From Methylobacter sp. (GTDB lineage Bacteria > Pseudomonadota > Gammaproteobacteria > Methylococcales > Methylomonadaceae), in the NCBI RefSeq assembly GCF_004322395.1, contig NZ_SCTW01000008.1:84961-148960 (forward strand): a stretch of 64,000 nucleotides of DNA. The letters run 5' to 3'. Each line of letters opens with the position of its first letter. Within the stretch, counting starts at the first letter, position 1. Positions 42,255 through 55,602 of this stretch are shown piece by piece. A program made the translations under genes and the position numbers. The notes beneath the pieces were generated by a model. It had not been told where the DNA came from and made no database searches. It was given only the letters and a program-made list of their open reading frames with translations.

Positions 42255-44195
42255 TCAGCTTTGCTCAGCAGCCCCGCCAATTGACTTTTCATTTTTTATA
42301 TTATTTTTGCTCTTAGCATCATTCGTTATGACTTCCCCATGAGAAGGCGGCTTGTCATCCCAGCCTTGAGGGGCTCTGACCGGCTTACGATTCATCAAAT
42401 CATCGATTTGATGCTTGTCGATGGTTTCGTACTTAACCAGCGCATCCGCCATGGCATGCAGAATATCCATATTTTCTTTCAGGATCGTTTCAGCACGTTC
42501 ATAATTTCGATCAATAAAAGAACGTATTTCTTCATCAATGGTATGGGAAGTTTCTTCGGCAACCGTTTTGTGTTGCGTCACCGAACGCCCCAGAAAGACT
42601 TCGCCCTCCTCTTCGCTGTATGACAATGGCCCCAAACGCTGAGAAAAGCCCCATTTAGTCACCATATTTCTAGCCAACTCAGTAGCCCGCTCAATATCGT
42701 TCGATGCACCGGTGCTCACCTGTTCCGAACCGAAAACCACTTCTTCGGCGATACGTCCGCCGTACAGACTGGAAATCATGCTGTCCAGCTTTTGCTTACT
42801 GGCGCTGTATTGGTCTCGCTCAGGTAAAAACATCGTAATACCCAGCGCACGGCCTCTAGGCATAATGCTAACCTTGTAAACAGGATCATGCTCAGGAACC
42901 AGCCTGCCAACAATCGCATGCCCTGCTTCATGATAAGCAGTCATTTTCTTTTCTTTCTCATTCATAACCATAGAGGTTCTTTCAACCCCCATGATCAATT
43001 TGTCCTTGGCTTTTTCCAAGTCCGCCATATTAACCACATGCTTATTCATTCTGGCAGCGAATAAAGCGGCTTCATTAATTAAATTAGCCAAATCTGCACC
43101 GGAAAAGCCTGGCGTACCTTGCGCTATGTACTTAACTTCAACATCGTCTGCGACCGGCACTTTTTTAACATGCACGGCAAGAATCTGTTCACGCCCCCTG
43201 ACATCCGGTAGACCTACCGTTACCTGACGATCAAACCGGCCTGGACGCAATAAAGCTTTATCCAATACATCGGGACGATTTGTTGCCGCAATGACGATAA
43301 TGCCTTCGTTGCCTTCAAAACCATCCATTTCAACCAATAATTGGTTTAGCGTTTGTTCGCGTTCGTCATTGCCACCACCCAAACCGGCACCACGCTGACG
43401 GCCAACTGCATCGATTTCATCAATAAAGATAATGCAAGGCGCATGTTTCTTAGCTTGCTCAAACATGTCACGTACACGGGAAGCACCCACGCCAACAAAC
43501 ATTTCAACAAAGTCCGAACCGGAAATGGTAAAGAACGGCACTTTAGCCTCACCGGCAATAGCTCTGGCCAGCAAGGTTTTGCCTGTTCCAGGAGGGCCGA
43601 TCATTAATGCGCCGCGAGGAATTTTACCTCCCAATTTCTGATATTTCGCCGGATCTTTAAGGAAATCGACCATTTCGACGACTTCTTCCTTAGCTTCATC
43701 GCAGCCTGCTACGTCAGCAAAAGTCACTTTAATCTGGTCTTCTTCCAGCATGCGGGCTTTGCTTTTACCAAAATTCATCGCGCCGCGACCGCCACCGGCG
43801 CCGCCCTGCATTTGCCGCATGAAGAATACCCACACAGCAATAAGCAATAACATTGGTCCAAAAGAGACCAGTAGCGACATCAACATCGAAGGCTGTTCTG
43901 GCGGAACGGCCTTGATTTCAACGCCGTTTGCCAATAGATCATCTACTAGATGGGGATCCGATGGTGCATAAGTTTTAAATATCTGCCCCCCCTGCATCTT
44001 GCCTTTGATGATATTGTTTTCAATTATCACCTGCTGAACCTGGCCTGCTTTTACTGACTCGATAAATTGCGAATAAGACATCGACGAATCGGATCGGTCA
44101 TTTTGCGGGCCAAAATTATTAAAGACGGACATCAATACAACTGCAATGACGACCCATAGGATTATATTTTTTATCATATCGTTCAATTTACACAT
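42255..44195 (-). CDS. ftsH: ATP-dependent zinc metalloprotease FtsH
   Basis: Membrane-bound AAA+ protease that degrades regulators such as LpxC and sigma-32 in relatives. The 646-residue protein has two spans (about 9-27 and 105-125), Walker A GPPGTGKT, Walker B IIFIDEID, the second region of homology, and the zinc site HEAGH. The start at 44195 gives six residues before MIKNIILWV; a start at 44177 is equally possible. Confidence 0.95.
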   Translation of the reverse strand: MCKLNDMIKNIILWVVIAVVLMSVFNNFGPQNDRSDSSMSYSQFIESVKAGQVQQVIIENNIIKGKMQGGQIFKTYAPSDPHLVDDLLANGVEIKAVPPEQPSMLMSLLVSFGPMLLLIAVWVFFMRQMQGGAGGGRGAMNFGKSKARMLEEDQIKVTFADVAGCDEAKEEVVEMVDFLKDPAKYQKLGGKIPRGALMIGPPGTGKTLLARAIAGEAKVPFFTISGSDFVEMFVGVGASRVRDMFEQAKKHAPCIIFIDEIDAVGRQRGAGLGGGNDEREQTLNQLLVEMDGFEGNEGIIVIAATNRPDVLDKALLRPGRFDRQVTVGLPDVRGREQILAVHVKKVPVADDVEVKYIAQGTPGFSGADLANLINEAALFAARMNKHVVNMADLEKAKDKLIMGVERTSMVMNEKEKKMTAYHEAGHAIVGRLVPEHDPVYKVSIMPRGRALGITMFLPERDQYSASKQKLDSMISSLYGGRIAEEVVFGSEQVSTGASNDIERATELARNMVTKWGFSQRLGPLSYSEEEGEVFLGRSVTQHKTVAEETSHTIDEEIRSFIDRNYERAETILKENMDILHAMADALVKYETIDKHQIDDLMNRKPVRAPQGWDDKPPSHGEVITNDAKSKNNIKNEKSIGGAAEQS

Positions 44196-44349
44196 CCCGG
44201 GCCCGATAGGCTCTCGATTTAAAGACTGAGTAATTATATCAGGAGTTAACTTTCCTGACTGTCGTTATTTACTTGAAATTCACCAGCATATGAAACACGA
44301 CCTCATCATACCCGGACACCTCATTTCTTATTATTAGGGCACCAAAAGA

Positions 44350-44967
44350 CTATTTAAAGCCTTTAGCTAAAATATAAACCTCATTACTTCGTGGCCTTGA
44401 CGCTTTTGGTTTTCTTATAACTACTTTGGAAAAGTATTGCTGAACCTCTTTTTGAAAGTCCTCAAAACCAGCGCCGTGAAATAATTTAACCAGAAAAACA
44501 CCGTCTTCTGCCAACACGGTCTTGGCCGTTTCCAAAGCCAACTCCCCCAAATATATAGCGCGCGGCTGATCTACGCCCTTACTGCCGCTCATGTTTGGCG
44601 CCATATCCGACATCACCAAATTGACCGGAGCACCGCCAAGCAAAGTATACAGCTGATCCAGAACGGCTTGCTCTCGAAAATCACCCTGTATAAAATCGAC
44701 GCCTTCCAACGGATCCATCGCTAAAATATCCAAAGCAATAATCTTGTCTTTTTTACCGAGAAGCTGCCGTGCGAATTGCGACCATCCACCGGGAGCGGCC
44801 CCCAAATCGATAATATTCATTCCCGGTTTGATAAGCCGGTCCTTATCCTGAATTTCTTTCAACTTAAAAACCGCGCGCGACCGATAACCCTGAGCCTGCG
44901 CCATTTTGACGTATTCGTCATCAAAATGCTCCTGCATCCAACGACTGCTACTTTTACTTCGTCCCAT
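44350..44967 (-). CDS. rlmE: 23S rRNA 2'-O-ribose methyltransferase RlmE
   Basis: Methylates U2552 of 23S rRNA in late assembly of the large subunit. The SAM site is [12 protein letters not shown]; catalytic Lys/Asp/Lys positions are in [16 protein letters not shown] and FLVKLFHG. Length (205) is normal. It is divergent from yhbY, as in E. coli. Confidence 0.95.
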   Translation of the reverse strand: MGRSKSSSRWMQEHFDDEYVKMAQAQGYRSRAVFKLKEIQDKDRLIKPGMNIIDLGAAPGGWSQFARQLLGKKDKIIALDILAMDPLEGVDFIQGDFREQAVLDQLYTLLGGAPVNLVMSDMAPNMSGSKGVDQPRAIYLGELALETAKTVLAEDGVFLVKLFHGAGFEDFQKEVQQYFSKVVIRKPKASRPRSNEVYILAKGFK

Positions 44968-45014
44968 AACTATATTTTAGTGTAAAATTAAAGCTTTTAA
45001 TTTAGGAATAAAGA

Positions 45015-45281
45015 GTGAACTCTGCAGATAAGAAAAAACTCCGGGCCGAGGCGCACAGCTTAAAGCCCGTTATTATGATTGGTCAATCAGGATTTACAGC
45101 AGCCGTGCTGGCAGAGATTGAATCGGCTCTTGATAGCCACGAACTGATTAAAGTGCGAATACGCGCTGAAAGGGAAGACCGTAAGCAGATCAGCGAGAAA
45201 ATCTGTGCTGACACAGGAGCAGAGCTCATTCAGAGTATTGGACAAATTGCAGTTATTTACAGATTAAACCCAGATAAATAG
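45015..45281 (+). CDS. yhbY: CRM-domain RNA-binding protein YhbY
   Basis: 88 residues forming one CRM domain (LRAEAHSLKPVIMIGQSGFT, IKVRIRAEREDRKQ) that binds the ribosomal large-subunit precursor. The start is GTG at 45015 with AGGAAT upstream. Confidence 0.92.
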   Translation: MNSADKKKLRAEAHSLKPVIMIGQSGFTAAVLAEIESALDSHELIKVRIRAEREDRKQISEKICADTGAELIQSIGQIAVIYRLNPDK

Positions 45282-45335
45282 ACTAGACCAAAGACAAAAG
45301 GCGAAAGGCACAAAACATCCCCTTTAGCCTTTAGC

Positions 45336-45812
45336 CTAAATATATTCAATCGAAATAATTTCATATTCAACATTGCCGCCCGGGGCCTTAACCGTCACAA
45401 CATCTTCAACCTCTTTGCCGATCAGGGCTCTGGCAATCGGCGAACCGATTGAAATACGACCTTCCTTAATATTGGCCTCATCTTCGCCAACAATCTGGTA
45501 CGTCACCTTTTTCTCGGATTCAATATCTTCTATTTCCACTGTCGCACCAAACACTACTTTTCCATTGGCATCCACCTTGGTAATATCAATAATTTGCGCG
45601 TTAGAGAGTTTAGCTTCAATTTCAGAAATACGCCCTTCGGTAAAGCTTTGTTGCTCTTTTGCAGCATGATATTCGGCATTTTCTTTCAAATCACCATGCG
45701 CCCTGGCCGTGGCAATCGATGCAATAACACGCGGGCGCACAACTGACTTTAATTCTTCCAATTCGGCGCGTAATTTTTCTGCACCTTTAATGGTGAGGGG
45801 TACTTTATTCAT
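45336..45812 (-). CDS. greA: Transcription elongation factor GreA
   Basis: Rescues backtracked RNA polymerase by stimulating transcript cleavage. The 158-residue protein has the N-terminal coiled coil with [16 protein letters not shown] (acidic tip) and the C-terminal FKBP-like domain ([17 protein letters not shown]). It lies behind carB on the same strand. Confidence 0.96.
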   Translation of the reverse strand: MNKVPLTIKGAEKLRAELEELKSVVRPRVIASIATARAHGDLKENAEYHAAKEQQSFTEGRISEIEAKLSNAQIIDITKVDANGKVVFGATVEIEDIESEKKVTYQIVGEDEANIKEGRISIGSPIARALIGKEVEDVVTVKAPGGNVEYEIISIEYI

Positions 45813-45875
45813 TTTTAAAACTCCATTAAATTCTTGCCTGCGAGCGCAAGTTCACCTGCACTCACAGTATTTTTA

Positions 45876-48800
45876 TTAAGTCAGACTCTTATGTAGATCC
45901 TGCAAGCAATTCACATCACCTGCATCCAACTCACCCAACGCGTAACAAGCTGCTTTTGCGCCAGCCATTGTCGTGTAATACGTCACGCGGTGTTGCAGTG
46001 CTTCCCGGCGCATGGTAAAAGAATCCGAAATTGCTTTTGTGCCTTCCGTCGTATTAATGATTAATTGAACCTGGTCATTTTTAATCATATCCACCGTATT
46101 AGGGCGTCCTTCGTTAACCTTATAAACCACTTCGCAAGGAATACCGGCGTCTTTAAGAAACTTTGCGGTACCGCCGGTGGCGACAATCTCGTATTTTTTA
46201 TCGACCAGCATTCTGGCAATGTCAGGTGCCTTGGCTTTATCCGCATCACGAATACTGATCAGCACTTTGCCGCTGTGATTCAAGTTGACACCGGCAGCGC
46301 GTTGAGATTTAGCAAAGGCCTCACCGAAAGTTTTACCTACTCCCATGACTTCACCGGTTGATTTCATTTCAGGCCCCAATAAAGGATCAACCCCTGGAAA
46401 CTTAACAAACGGAAACACAGCTTCCTTAACCGAATAATAACCCGGAATGCGCTCTTTGGTAATGCCTTGTTGCGCCAAGGTTTGCCCAACCATGCAACGG
46501 GCTGCAATTTTAGCCAGTGCATAACCGGTTGCTTTGGATACAAAAGGCGCAGTACGCGAAGCTCTTGGATTAACCTCAAGCACGTAAATATCAGCACCCT
46601 GAATAGCAAACTGGGTATTCATCAAACCCACAACACCCAGAGCTTCGGCCATTTTAGTTACTTGTTCGCGCAATTTATTCTGAATGTCCGGCGCTAATTC
46701 ATAGGGAGGCAGCGAGCACGCGGAGTCTCCAGAATGCACACCGGCCTGTTCGATATGCTCCATCAAACCGCCGATTAACACCTGTTGCCCATCATAAATG
46801 GCATCCACATCCATTTCGACAGCATCATCAAGGAAACGATCCAGTAATACTGGCGAATCATTGGAAACACTGACGGCTTCCTTCATATAACGCTGCAAAC
46901 CCTCTTCGTTAAAGACGATTTCCATAGCCCGACCGCCTAACACATAGGAAGGACGAACGACTAAAGGATAACCCAGCTCTCTTGCCGCATTAATCGCCTG
47001 CTCGACAGAACGGGCCGTAGCATTGGGTGGCTGCTTTAAATTCAATCTTTCCAATAACTTTTGGAATCGCTCACGGTCTTCAGCCAAATCAATCGAATCC
47101 GGTGAAGTGCCGATAATCGGCACACCCGCTGCTTCCAATGCTCGCGCCAACTTCAACGGCGTCTGACCGCCATACTGCACAATCACACCTTTGGGCTGTT
47201 CAAGATGCACAATTTCCAACACATCTTCCAACGTTAACGACTCAAAATACAAACGATCCGAAGTATCGAAATCGGTAGAAACCGTTTCAGGATTGCAATT
47301 GATCATGATGGTCTCATAGCCATCTTCGCGCAATGCCAGAGCTGCATGTACACAGCAGTAATCGAACTCAATGCCTTGTCCGATACGGTTTGGCCCGCCG
47401 CCGAGAATAATGATTTTTTCTCTATCGGAAACCCGCGCTTCGCATTCTTGTTCGTAAGTCGAATACAGATAAGCAGTATCGGACGAAAACTCGGCAGCAC
47501 AAGAATCTATACGTTTATAGACCGGACGAATATTCTGTTTATGCCGCACATTACGCACTTCGGACTCAGATGTATCCAGAAGTTTTGCCAGTCTGGAATC
47601 GGAAAAGCCTTTGCGCTTTAATCTATAAAGTTCACCTTCTTTCAGAGTAGACAAAGTCTTAGTCGATAATGTTTTTTCAGTCAAAATTAAATCTTCGACC
47701 TGCGCTAAAAACCATGGATCGATTTTACTGGCCTCATGCACTTCTTCCAGACTCATGCCGCTACGGAACGCATCACCGACATACAACAAACGATCAGGTC
47801 CCGGATGGCGCATTTCACGCTGCATTTTTTCCCGGGCATCTTCCCGATTCAAATCGATGATTTCATCAAGACCGCTGATACCGATTTCCAATCCACGCAA
47901 AGCTTTTTGCAACGACTCCTGAAAAGTACGGCCGATAGCCATAACCTCACCGACAGACTTCATCTGCGTGGTTAAGCGGTCATCGGCTTGCGGGAACTTT
48001 TCAAAAGTAAACCGCGGAACCTTGGTGACGACATAATCAATCGTCGGCTCAAAAGACGCCGGTGTTGCGCCGCCGGTAATCTCGTTTTTCAATTCATCCA
48101 GCGTATAACCTACCGCCAGCTTTGCCGCCACTTTGGCAATCGGGAAACCGGTTGCTTTCGAAGCCAACGCAGATGAGCGCGATACGCGCGGGTTCATCTC
48201 GATAACGATCAGCCTGCCGTCTTTCGGATTAATCGCGACCTGTACGTTAGAACCGCCGGTATCGACGCCAATCTCGCGTAATACCGCTAAAGAGACGTTA
48301 CGCAATATTTGATATTCTTTATCGGTCAATGTTTGCGCCGGCGCCACGGTAATCGAATCGCCGGTATGCACGCCCATCGGGTCGAAGTTTTCAATCGAGC
48401 AGACAATGATGCAGTTGTCTTTGGAATCGCGCACCACTTCCATTTCATATTCTTTCCAACCCAGCACCGATTCTTCAATCAATAACTCGTTGGTTGGCGA
48501 CAAATACAGGCCGCGCTCGCAAATCTCAACAAACTCTTCCTTGTTATAAGCGATACCGCCGCCGCTGCCGCCCATCGTAAACGAAGGGCGAATAACGGTC
48601 GGATAACCCACTTCCTGCTGCGCCGCCAGCGCTTCCTCCATAGAATGCGCGGTTTTTGATTTTGCTACTTCATAGCCGATTTTCCGCATCGCCTGATTGA
48701 ACAATTCGCGGTCCTCGGCTTTGTTAATCGCCTCTTTGGTAGCGCCGATCATTTCAACGCCGTATTTTTCCAAAACGCCGTTAGCATCAAGATCCAGCGC

Positions 48801-49094
48801 GCAATTCAATGCAGTTTGCCCACCCATCGTCGGCAATATCGCATCGGGGCGTTCTTTTGCAATGATTTTTTCTACTGTCTGCCAATCGATAGGCTCGATA
48901 TAAGTCGCATCGGCCATCTCCGGATCGGTCATAATCGTGGCCGGATTGGAATTAACCAGAATAACGCGATAGCCTTCTTCTTTTAAGGCCTTACAGGCTT
49001 GAGTTCCGGAATAATCAAACTCGCAGGCTTGACCAATAACAATGGGGCCCGCCCCCAGTAATAAAATCGATTTTATGTCGGTTCTTTTTGGCAT
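45876..49094 (-). CDS. carB: Carbamoyl-phosphate synthase large subunit
   Basis: Makes carbamoyl phosphate from bicarbonate, ammonia and ATP for arginine and pyrimidines. The 1072-residue protein has two ATP-grasp halves (starting [20 protein letters not shown] and [19 protein letters not shown]), an oligomerisation segment and the C-terminal MGS-like allosteric domain ([20 protein letters not shown]). Length and motifs are standard. Confidence 0.97.
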   Translation of the reverse strand: MPKRTDIKSILLLGAGPIVIGQACEFDYSGTQACKALKEEGYRVILVNSNPATIMTDPEMADATYIEPIDWQTVEKIIAKERPDAILPTMGGQTALNCALDLDANGVLEKYGVEMIGATKEAINKAEDRELFNQAMRKIGYEVAKSKTAHSMEEALAAQQEVGYPTVIRPSFTMGGSGGGIAYNKEEFVEICERGLYLSPTNELLIEESVLGWKEYEMEVVRDSKDNCIIVCSIENFDPMGVHTGDSITVAPAQTLTDKEYQILRNVSLAVLREIGVDTGGSNVQVAINPKDGRLIVIEMNPRVSRSSALASKATGFPIAKVAAKLAVGYTLDELKNEITGGATPASFEPTIDYVVTKVPRFTFEKFPQADDRLTTQMKSVGEVMAIGRTFQESLQKALRGLEIGISGLDEIIDLNREDAREKMQREMRHPGPDRLLYVGDAFRSGMSLEEVHEASKIDPWFLAQVEDLILTEKTLSTKTLSTLKEGELYRLKRKGFSDSRLAKLLDTSESEVRNVRHKQNIRPVYKRIDSCAAEFSSDTAYLYSTYEQECEARVSDREKIIILGGGPNRIGQGIEFDYCCVHAALALREDGYETIMINCNPETVSTDFDTSDRLYFESLTLEDVLEIVHLEQPKGVIVQYGGQTPLKLARALEAAGVPIIGTSPDSIDLAEDRERFQKLLERLNLKQPPNATARSVEQAINAARELGYPLVVRPSYVLGGRAMEIVFNEEGLQRYMKEAVSVSNDSPVLLDRFLDDAVEMDVDAIYDGQQVLIGGLMEHIEQAGVHSGDSACSLPPYELAPDIQNKLREQVTKMAEALGVVGLMNTQFAIQGADIYVLEVNPRASRTAPFVSKATGYALAKIAARCMVGQTLAQQGITKERIPGYYSVKEAVFPFVKFPGVDPLLGPEMKSTGEVMGVGKTFGEAFAKSQRAAGVNLNHSGKVLISIRDADKAKAPDIARMLVDKKYEIVATGGTAKFLKDAGIPCEVVYKVNEGRPNTVDMIKNDQVQLIINTTEGTKAISDSFTMRREALQHRVTYYTTMAGAKAACYALGELDAGDVNCLQDLHKSLT

Positions 49095-49115
49095 GTTGTT
49101 GATTTGCTCTGCTGA

Positions 49116-50246
49116 TTACTTGTTTACTTGTTCCATCATCTCGATGAAATCATCGAATAAAGACTCCACATCATGAGGTCCCGGACTTGCTTCGGGATGA
49201 CCTTGGAAACTTATAGCGGAACAATCCGTCCGCTTGATACCCTGCAAGCTGCCGTCAAATAATGAACGATAAGTCGCTACTAAATTATCAGGCAGACTAT
49301 CTTCATTAACCGCAAAGCCGTGATTTTGACTGCTGATCATGACCCGGCCCGTGGCTATTTCCTGAACCGGATGATTCGCGCCATGATGGCCGAATTTCAT
49401 TTTCTCGGTTTTCGCGCCGCTGGCTAAAGCCAATAACTGATGTCCCAGACAAATTCCGAATACCGGAATTTTCTTTTCCAGTATGGTTTTAATCGCCTCA
49501 ATAGCATAAGTACAAGGCTCAGGATCGCCGGGGCCATTAGACAGGAAAACCCCATCGGGACTCATTGCCAATACTGTTTCAGCAGGCGTTATCGCTGGAA
49601 CAACGGTAACACGGCAACCGCGATTAGCTAATAATCTAAGAATGTTGCGCTTAACACCAAAATCATAAGCCACAACATGTTTAGTCAAATGTTCAACTTG
49701 CGTATGTCCGTTTTGCAAATGCCAGATATTTTCAGTCCATTCATAAGGCCGGGTAACAGAGACTTCCTTCGCAAGATCCATCCCTTTCAAGCCAGGAAAG
49801 CCTTCAATGGCTTTTTTCGCAACCTCAATATCGACCGACTCTCCCGCCATAATACAACCGCGTTGCGCACCTTTATCGCGCAAAAGCCGGGTTAATTTCC
49901 GGGTATCAACATCGGCAATGGCGACGACATTATTATCAACCAGATATTGCTGCAAGGTTTTTTTGCTGCGCCAGTTACTGGCCAGCAATGGCAAATCCCG
50001 AATAACCAGACCACTGGCGAAGACATCGGTAGACTCATCATCTTCGTCGGTTGTCCCGACATTGCCGATATGGGGATAAGTTAATGTCACAATTTGCCGG
50101 GCGTAAGAAGGATCGCTGAGAATTTCCTGATACCCGGTCATAGCCGTATTAAAAACAACCTCGCCTACGGAACATCCATCTGCACCTATGGCTACACCGT
50201 TAAAAACCGTTCCATCTTCCAATAGCAATAAAGCAGACCTAGCCAA
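49116..50246 (-). CDS. carA: Carbamoyl-phosphate synthase small subunit
   Basis: Glutaminase subunit that supplies ammonia to CarB. The class I amidotransferase domain has the nucleophile in [15 protein letters not shown] and the His-Glu pair in [10 protein letters not shown] choose a TTG start at 50246 ([14 protein letters not shown]), eight bases after GAGG, because the longer frame from 50312 would translate the leader hairpin and add 22 atypical residues. The product is then 376 residues. Confidence 0.93.
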   Translation of the reverse strand: MARSALLLLEDGTVFNGVAIGADGCSVGEVVFNTAMTGYQEILSDPSYARQIVTLTYPHIGNVGTTDEDDESTDVFASGLVIRDLPLLASNWRSKKTLQQYLVDNNVVAIADVDTRKLTRLLRDKGAQRGCIMAGESVDIEVAKKAIEGFPGLKGMDLAKEVSVTRPYEWTENIWHLQNGHTQVEHLTKHVVAYDFGVKRNILRLLANRGCRVTVVPAITPAETVLAMSPDGVFLSNGPGDPEPCTYAIEAIKTILEKKIPVFGICLGHQLLALASGAKTEKMKFGHHGANHPVQEIATGRVMISSQNHGFAVNEDSLPDNLVATYRSLFDGSLQGIKRTDCSAISFQGHPEASPGPHDVESLFDDFIEMMEQVNK

Positions 50247-50253
50247 ACACGTC

Positions 50254-50300
50254 ACCTCAAATGTGCAAAACGGGATGAACCCTTGAGGACTCATCCCGTT
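50254..50300 (-). promoter_or_regulatory. carA leader hairpin with loop complementary to the ribosome binding site
   Basis: On the minus strand AACGGGATGA and TCATCCCGTT form a 10-bp stem (50300-50269). The loop contains CCTCAA, which is complementary to TTGAGG, the carA ribosome binding site at about 50254-50260. A loop-to-site pairing could block translation, or the hairpin could act as a weak terminator (four T residues). Regulation is inferred. Confidence 0.4.
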
Positions 50301-50482
50301 GTAAAAAAACAAAACTGGGGTAATTTTACGAGATTATGCGGTTTGGGTCATTAACAATTTTTTAAACTCGAACCATCTGATATGGCGTAATATCTGGAAA
50401 AGAACAATGTCCGTATCATTCAGCCTATATCATGCCAACAAAGAACATCGTTTTAGTAACTCTCTGACAGCGAATCCAGCTT

Positions 50483-51622
50483 TCAGCGAACCGAAACATA
50501 TCCTCCTTGTACACCGTTTTTAGATAAAACAATCTGCCACAGCTGATTACCGCGCGCACGAAACGCACCGGCACACGATAATAAATAGTATTTCCACATC
50601 CGGAAGAATCGGTCGTCATAGTTATCCGCTAAAGATTCCCAATTTTTAGACACATTTTCGAACCAGCACATTAATGTTTTGTCGTAATCGGCACCAAAAC
50701 TATGCCAGTCTTCCACCACAAACTTTCCTTCAATAGCTTTTGAAATCTGCTTGATAGAAGGAAGCACTCCTCCCGGAAATATGTACTTGTCTATCCATGG
50801 ATCAACCGTTATGACTGATTTATTCCCTCCAATCGTATGCAACAGGAACAAACCATCATCCTTAAGACATCTTCGCACAACCTGCATATACTGCCTGTAA
50901 TTCTTATAGCCGACATGCTCAAACATGCCGATTGAAACAATATGATCAAATGTCTCATTAAGCTCCCGATAATCGGCAAAACGTATTTCTATCGGCAAAT
51001 CGGCGCATAATGACTTGCATAAAGCGAGCTGTTCATTGGACAGGGTCACTCCCACGCAGGAAACCTCATATTTCTCAACTGCGTATTTCATAAAACTACC
51101 CCAGCCACAGCCAATATCAAGAACTCGCTGGCCGGGTTGTAGATTCAACTTTCTGCATATCAACTCAAACTTATGCTCTTGCGCTTCATCAAGCGACTTT
51201 GCATTTTTCCAATAACCGCAGCTATAGGTCAATCGAGTATCAAGCATTGCATGATACAACTCATTGCCGATGTCATAGTGGTGTTTGATTATATGGGAAG
51301 TACGATTTTTGCTTTGTCGGTTTGAAAAATATGCCCAAAGCCCATTCTTTAGCGCATGGGGATGAAGCATCACCCGGCTTTTGATTTGTGCGGAACAGAG
51401 TTTATTAAATAACTCATCAAGCTGGACTGAATCCCACCAGCCATCCATGAACGCTTCACCCAAGCCAAGTGATCCTTGAGTAAGAATCCTTTCATACAGG
51501 TCCGAATTATAAACATCTATATCCCACGGATTATCTCCATTGAAAACGACATTTGAACCCTCTAATAATCTCTCAAGTTTTGTTCTAAATCTATTTTGTG
51601 TATTATCAATTATCTTATTCAT
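50483..51622 (-). CDS. cfa: Cyclopropane-fatty-acyl-phospholipid synthase
   Basis: Adds a methylene bridge from S-adenosylmethionine to unsaturated acyl chains of membrane lipids. The 379-residue protein from the ATG at 51622 has the SAM motif VLDIGCGWGSFMKYA, GVTLSNEQ, SIGMFEHVG (bicarbonate-site Glu) and FPGGVLPS. The 14 extra residues in the longer frame from 51664 are atypical. It is transcribed singly. Confidence 0.93.
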   Translation of the reverse strand: MNKIIDNTQNRFRTKLERLLEGSNVVFNGDNPWDIDVYNSDLYERILTQGSLGLGEAFMDGWWDSVQLDELFNKLCSAQIKSRVMLHPHALKNGLWAYFSNRQSKNRTSHIIKHHYDIGNELYHAMLDTRLTYSCGYWKNAKSLDEAQEHKFELICRKLNLQPGQRVLDIGCGWGSFMKYAVEKYEVSCVGVTLSNEQLALCKSLCADLPIEIRFADYRELNETFDHIVSIGMFEHVGYKNYRQYMQVVRRCLKDDGLFLLHTIGGNKSVITVDPWIDKYIFPGGVLPSIKQISKAIEGKFVVEDWHSFGADYDKTLMCWFENVSKNWESLADNYDDRFFRMWKYYLLSCAGAFRARGNQLWQIVLSKNGVQGGYVSVR

Positions 51623-51722
51623 TGTTGTTATCCAGTGACTTCCTAAGCACCGGTGTAGAACCACGCAGATTGAGTAATTCTATTTGCCTACTATTAATTG
51701 ATGCTGCTCAAAACAATCACAG

Positions 51723-52247
51723 TTAAACCAGAGAACCGATTTTCTGCTCAACGCCGATAATGGCCCGATTTAACATGCCAAGATTTTTCTCTTCAATAAT
51801 TTGCATACCCATCACATAAAAAATGGGCATCCATAGCGGATTAATTAGAATTCCGCCCAACGCACTTTTCCATGTTCGCTTTAAGTTTTTTAAAGGATTA
51901 AACGACTCCGCTAAAGGGCGCATAGGATGCTCGGCAAAAACAGCAGCAATCGGATGCAAGATAATTTTGTCATGCCCCTCAAGCTGTGCCATGGACTCCA
52001 TGAGCTTTCGCTCCATATTGTGGTAATTCATCCTTGCAAAACCCGAAGAAATAGCGAAAGTAAGCGCCACCAGAGGCAGAAGGACACTCGGTGGCGCTAC
52101 AGGAGCGAAAGTGGAAGACAACATAACGATGCCAAGCCCCAACATCAGGGCATCTTCGCCTCGCTCCACATCGCGATCGATACCTTTGATAATGGCAGTA
52201 ACAGCATTGCCAAACTGACCTTTTAAATAATCTTTTTTTTGTGCCAT
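51723..52247 (-). CDS. Conserved-looking membrane protein of unknown function
   Basis: 174 residues starting MAQKKDYLKGQF. Hydrophobic segments at about 34-50 (ALMLGLGIVMLSSTFAPVA) and 55-70 (LLPLVALTFAISSGF), plus a weaker one near 132-150 (GGILINPLWMPIFYVMGMQ), suggest two or three spans. The middle is soluble and helical. No family recognised. A good ribosome binding site AGGAG lies before the ATG. Confidence 0.65.
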   Translation of the reverse strand: MAQKKDYLKGQFGNAVTAIIKGIDRDVERGEDALMLGLGIVMLSSTFAPVAPPSVLLPLVALTFAISSGFARMNYHNMERKLMESMAQLEGHDKIILHPIAAVFAEHPMRPLAESFNPLKNLKRTWKSALGGILINPLWMPIFYVMGMQIIEEKNLGMLNRAIIGVEQKIGSLV

Positions 52248-52584
52248 GGTTATTCTCCTTATGGATGATGCTTTAAAAGCATACCTTATGAAAAATATTA
52301 CATACGCGAACCTGATACACTGAATTAAATATAAAATCCAGAAAAAGTTGCGTGTTCTTTATTCCGGAATTACCGGTCCACGCCTTTTGTTTAATTATTA
52401 TTCTCCGTACCGGCTAGTTTAATTGAGCTTTTATTCGACGGCAAATTTGAATATATTGGATAAGATAGCTGTGATTAACCCACAGCATTGGCAGCTTTTT
52501 AAAGCTCTAGTTTAGAGCCGTCGGCTTTAAGGCCGAAGTGCCTCAGTAATTGATAACACCGCCCTGAGCATCAGTTTCTACAAT
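52248..52584. other. Intergenic region with imperfect hairpins
   Basis: About 340 bases without a coding frame of note. Short stem-loops such as AGCTTTTTAAAGCT and CGGCTTTAAGGCCG (near 52494-52540) look like degraded repeat sequence. No promoter or RNA gene could be supported. Confidence 0.45.
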
Positions 52585-52628
52585 AAAAAAAGCCCCGGCT
52601 GTTTCAAAAACAACCGGGGCTTTCATAG
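52585..52628 (-). terminator. Terminator behind groEL
   Basis: On the minus strand AGCCCCGG and CCGGGGCT (extended by GTTT/AAAC pairing) form a strong stem, followed by a run of seven T residues. Confidence 0.88.
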
Positions 52629-52660
52629 ACTTAAAGCAACAGAGCTTTAAGACAGCAAGA

Positions 52661-54355
<1,695 letters not shown>

Positions 54356-54370
54356 TTAACGCGTTCAGGC

Positions 54371-54661
54371 TTAACCTAAAACGCCCATGATGTCTTCTTC
54401 ACGCATAACGATCAGTTCTTCACCGTCAACTTTAACTTCGTTACCGGCGTATTTGCCAAACAGTACTTTGTCGCCAACTTTAACTTCTAGAGCGCGTACT
54501 GTGCCATTGTCCAGTTGTTTGCCATTACCTACTGCCAGAACCACACCTTGACTTGGTTTTTCGGCGGCAGAACCAGGCAATACGATACCGCCAGGGGTTG
54601 TAGTTTCTTCTTCGACGCGTTTGACTATCACTCTGTCGTGTAACGGACGTATTTTCATCAA
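54371..54661 (-). CDS. groES: Co-chaperonin GroES
   Basis: The 96-residue lid of the GroEL chamber. [18 protein letters not shown] at the start, the mobile loop [17 protein letters not shown] and [15 protein letters not shown] are typical. It is the first gene of the operon and lies just downstream of the CIRCE operator. Confidence 0.97.
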   Translation of the reverse strand: MMKIRPLHDRVIVKRVEEETTTPGGIVLPGSAAEKPSQGVVLAVGNGKQLDNGTVRALEVKVGDKVLFGKYAGNEVKVDGEELIVMREEDIMGVLG

Positions 54662-54699
54662 TATCTCCTAACATTAAAATTAAAGGGTAAATCTTGTTA

Positions 54700-54726
54700 T
54701 TAGCACTCGCTAGCAATGAGTGCTAA
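54700..54726 (-). promoter_or_regulatory. CIRCE operator of groESL
   Basis: Perfect TTAGCACTC and GAGTGCTAA arms separated by nine bases (GCTAGCAAT), the binding site of the heat-shock repressor HrcA. It overlaps the end of the -10 box of the promoter at 54726-54753, ideal for repression. hrcA is not in the window. Confidence 0.93.
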
Positions 54727-54753
54727 TGATAATGAGCTTTTGCAGTGTGTCAA
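54726..54753 (-). promoter_or_regulatory. Housekeeping-type promoter of groESL
   Basis: On the minus strand TTGACA (54753-54748) and TATCAT (54731-54726) lie 16 bases apart, just upstream of and touching the CIRCE element. This matches vegetative sigma-70 promoters under HrcA control. Confidence 0.65.
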
Positions 54754-54796
54754 GTTCTTTGGCATTATCTTGTTTCACAATACAGCAACATGACTT

Positions 54797-55543
54797 ATGA
54801 ACGACAACCAACTACTACGCTATAGCCGTCAAATCATGCTTCCTCAAATCGATATTGAGGGACAACAAAAGCTCCTTGCCGCTAACGTGCTGATTATAGG
54901 CGCAGGGGGGCTCGGCTCCCCAGCATCTATTTATCTTGCTGCGGCTGGTATCGGCAATATCGCTATTTATGATAATGACGTCGTAGACTTATCCAATTTA
55001 CAAAGACAGATTGCTCATCACAGCCTCGATATTGGGACTGATAAAGTAATTTCAACCCGCCAAACGCTTAATAAGCTAAATCCGGATACAAAGATAAGAG
55101 CTGTTAAGCAGAGGCTTGAAGGGCAACAACTTGAATTGGAGGTGATGCAAGCGGACGTGGTGTTGGATTGTAGCGATAATTTTTCAACGCGTTTTGCGAT
55201 AAATAACGCCTGCGTCAAACAGCAAACGCCGCTGGTTTCTGGAGCGGCGATTCGCTTTGAAGGCCAAGTGTCTGTGTTTACGCCCGGCAAAAATAACAGC
55301 CCATGTTACAACTGTCTGTACATCAGTGATGGAGAAGAATTACAAAATTGCGCTACAAATGGAGTTATAGCGCCTATTACCGGCGTAGTCGGCAGCATTC
55401 AAGCACTCGAGGCGATGAAGCTGATAATGAATATCGGAGAAACTTTAACCGGACGGTTATTGCTACTGGATGGATTAACAATGGAATGGAATACGATGAA
55501 ACTGCGGAAAAATCCTAACTGCCCGACCTGTAGCTGTTTATAA
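54797..55543 (+). CDS. moeB: MoeB/ThiF-type adenylyltransferase
   Basis: Activates the C-terminus of a ubiquitin-like sulfur carrier (MoaD or ThiS) with ATP. The 248-residue protein has IIGAGGLGSPASIYLAAAGIG, NLQRQ, the Asp in DCSDNFSTRF, the cysteine in NCATNGVIAPITG, and zinc cysteines in CYNCLY and CPTC. No rhodanese domain is attached. Whether it serves molybdopterin or thiamine cannot be decided here. Confidence 0.88.
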   Translation: MNDNQLLRYSRQIMLPQIDIEGQQKLLAANVLIIGAGGLGSPASIYLAAAGIGNIAIYDNDVVDLSNLQRQIAHHSLDIGTDKVISTRQTLNKLNPDTKIRAVKQRLEGQQLELEVMQADVVLDCSDNFSTRFAINNACVKQQTPLVSGAAIRFEGQVSVFTPGKNNSPCYNCLYISDGEELQNCATNGVIAPITGVVGSIQALEAMKLIMNIGETLTGRLLLLDGLTMEWNTMKLRKNPNCPTCSCL

Positions 55544-55553
55544 GCTTGTTGAA

Positions 55554-55582
55554 GTTTCCAGGCGAATCACATCACCTGGAAA
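55554..55582 (+). terminator. Hairpin behind moeB
   Basis: Arms TTTCCAGG and CCTGGAAA around a 12-base loop, 11 bases after the stop codon and between two converging genes. There is no T tract on the plus strand, so termination is tentative. Confidence 0.4.
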
Positions 55583-55602
55583 ACTCATCAACCAACATAA
55601 AT

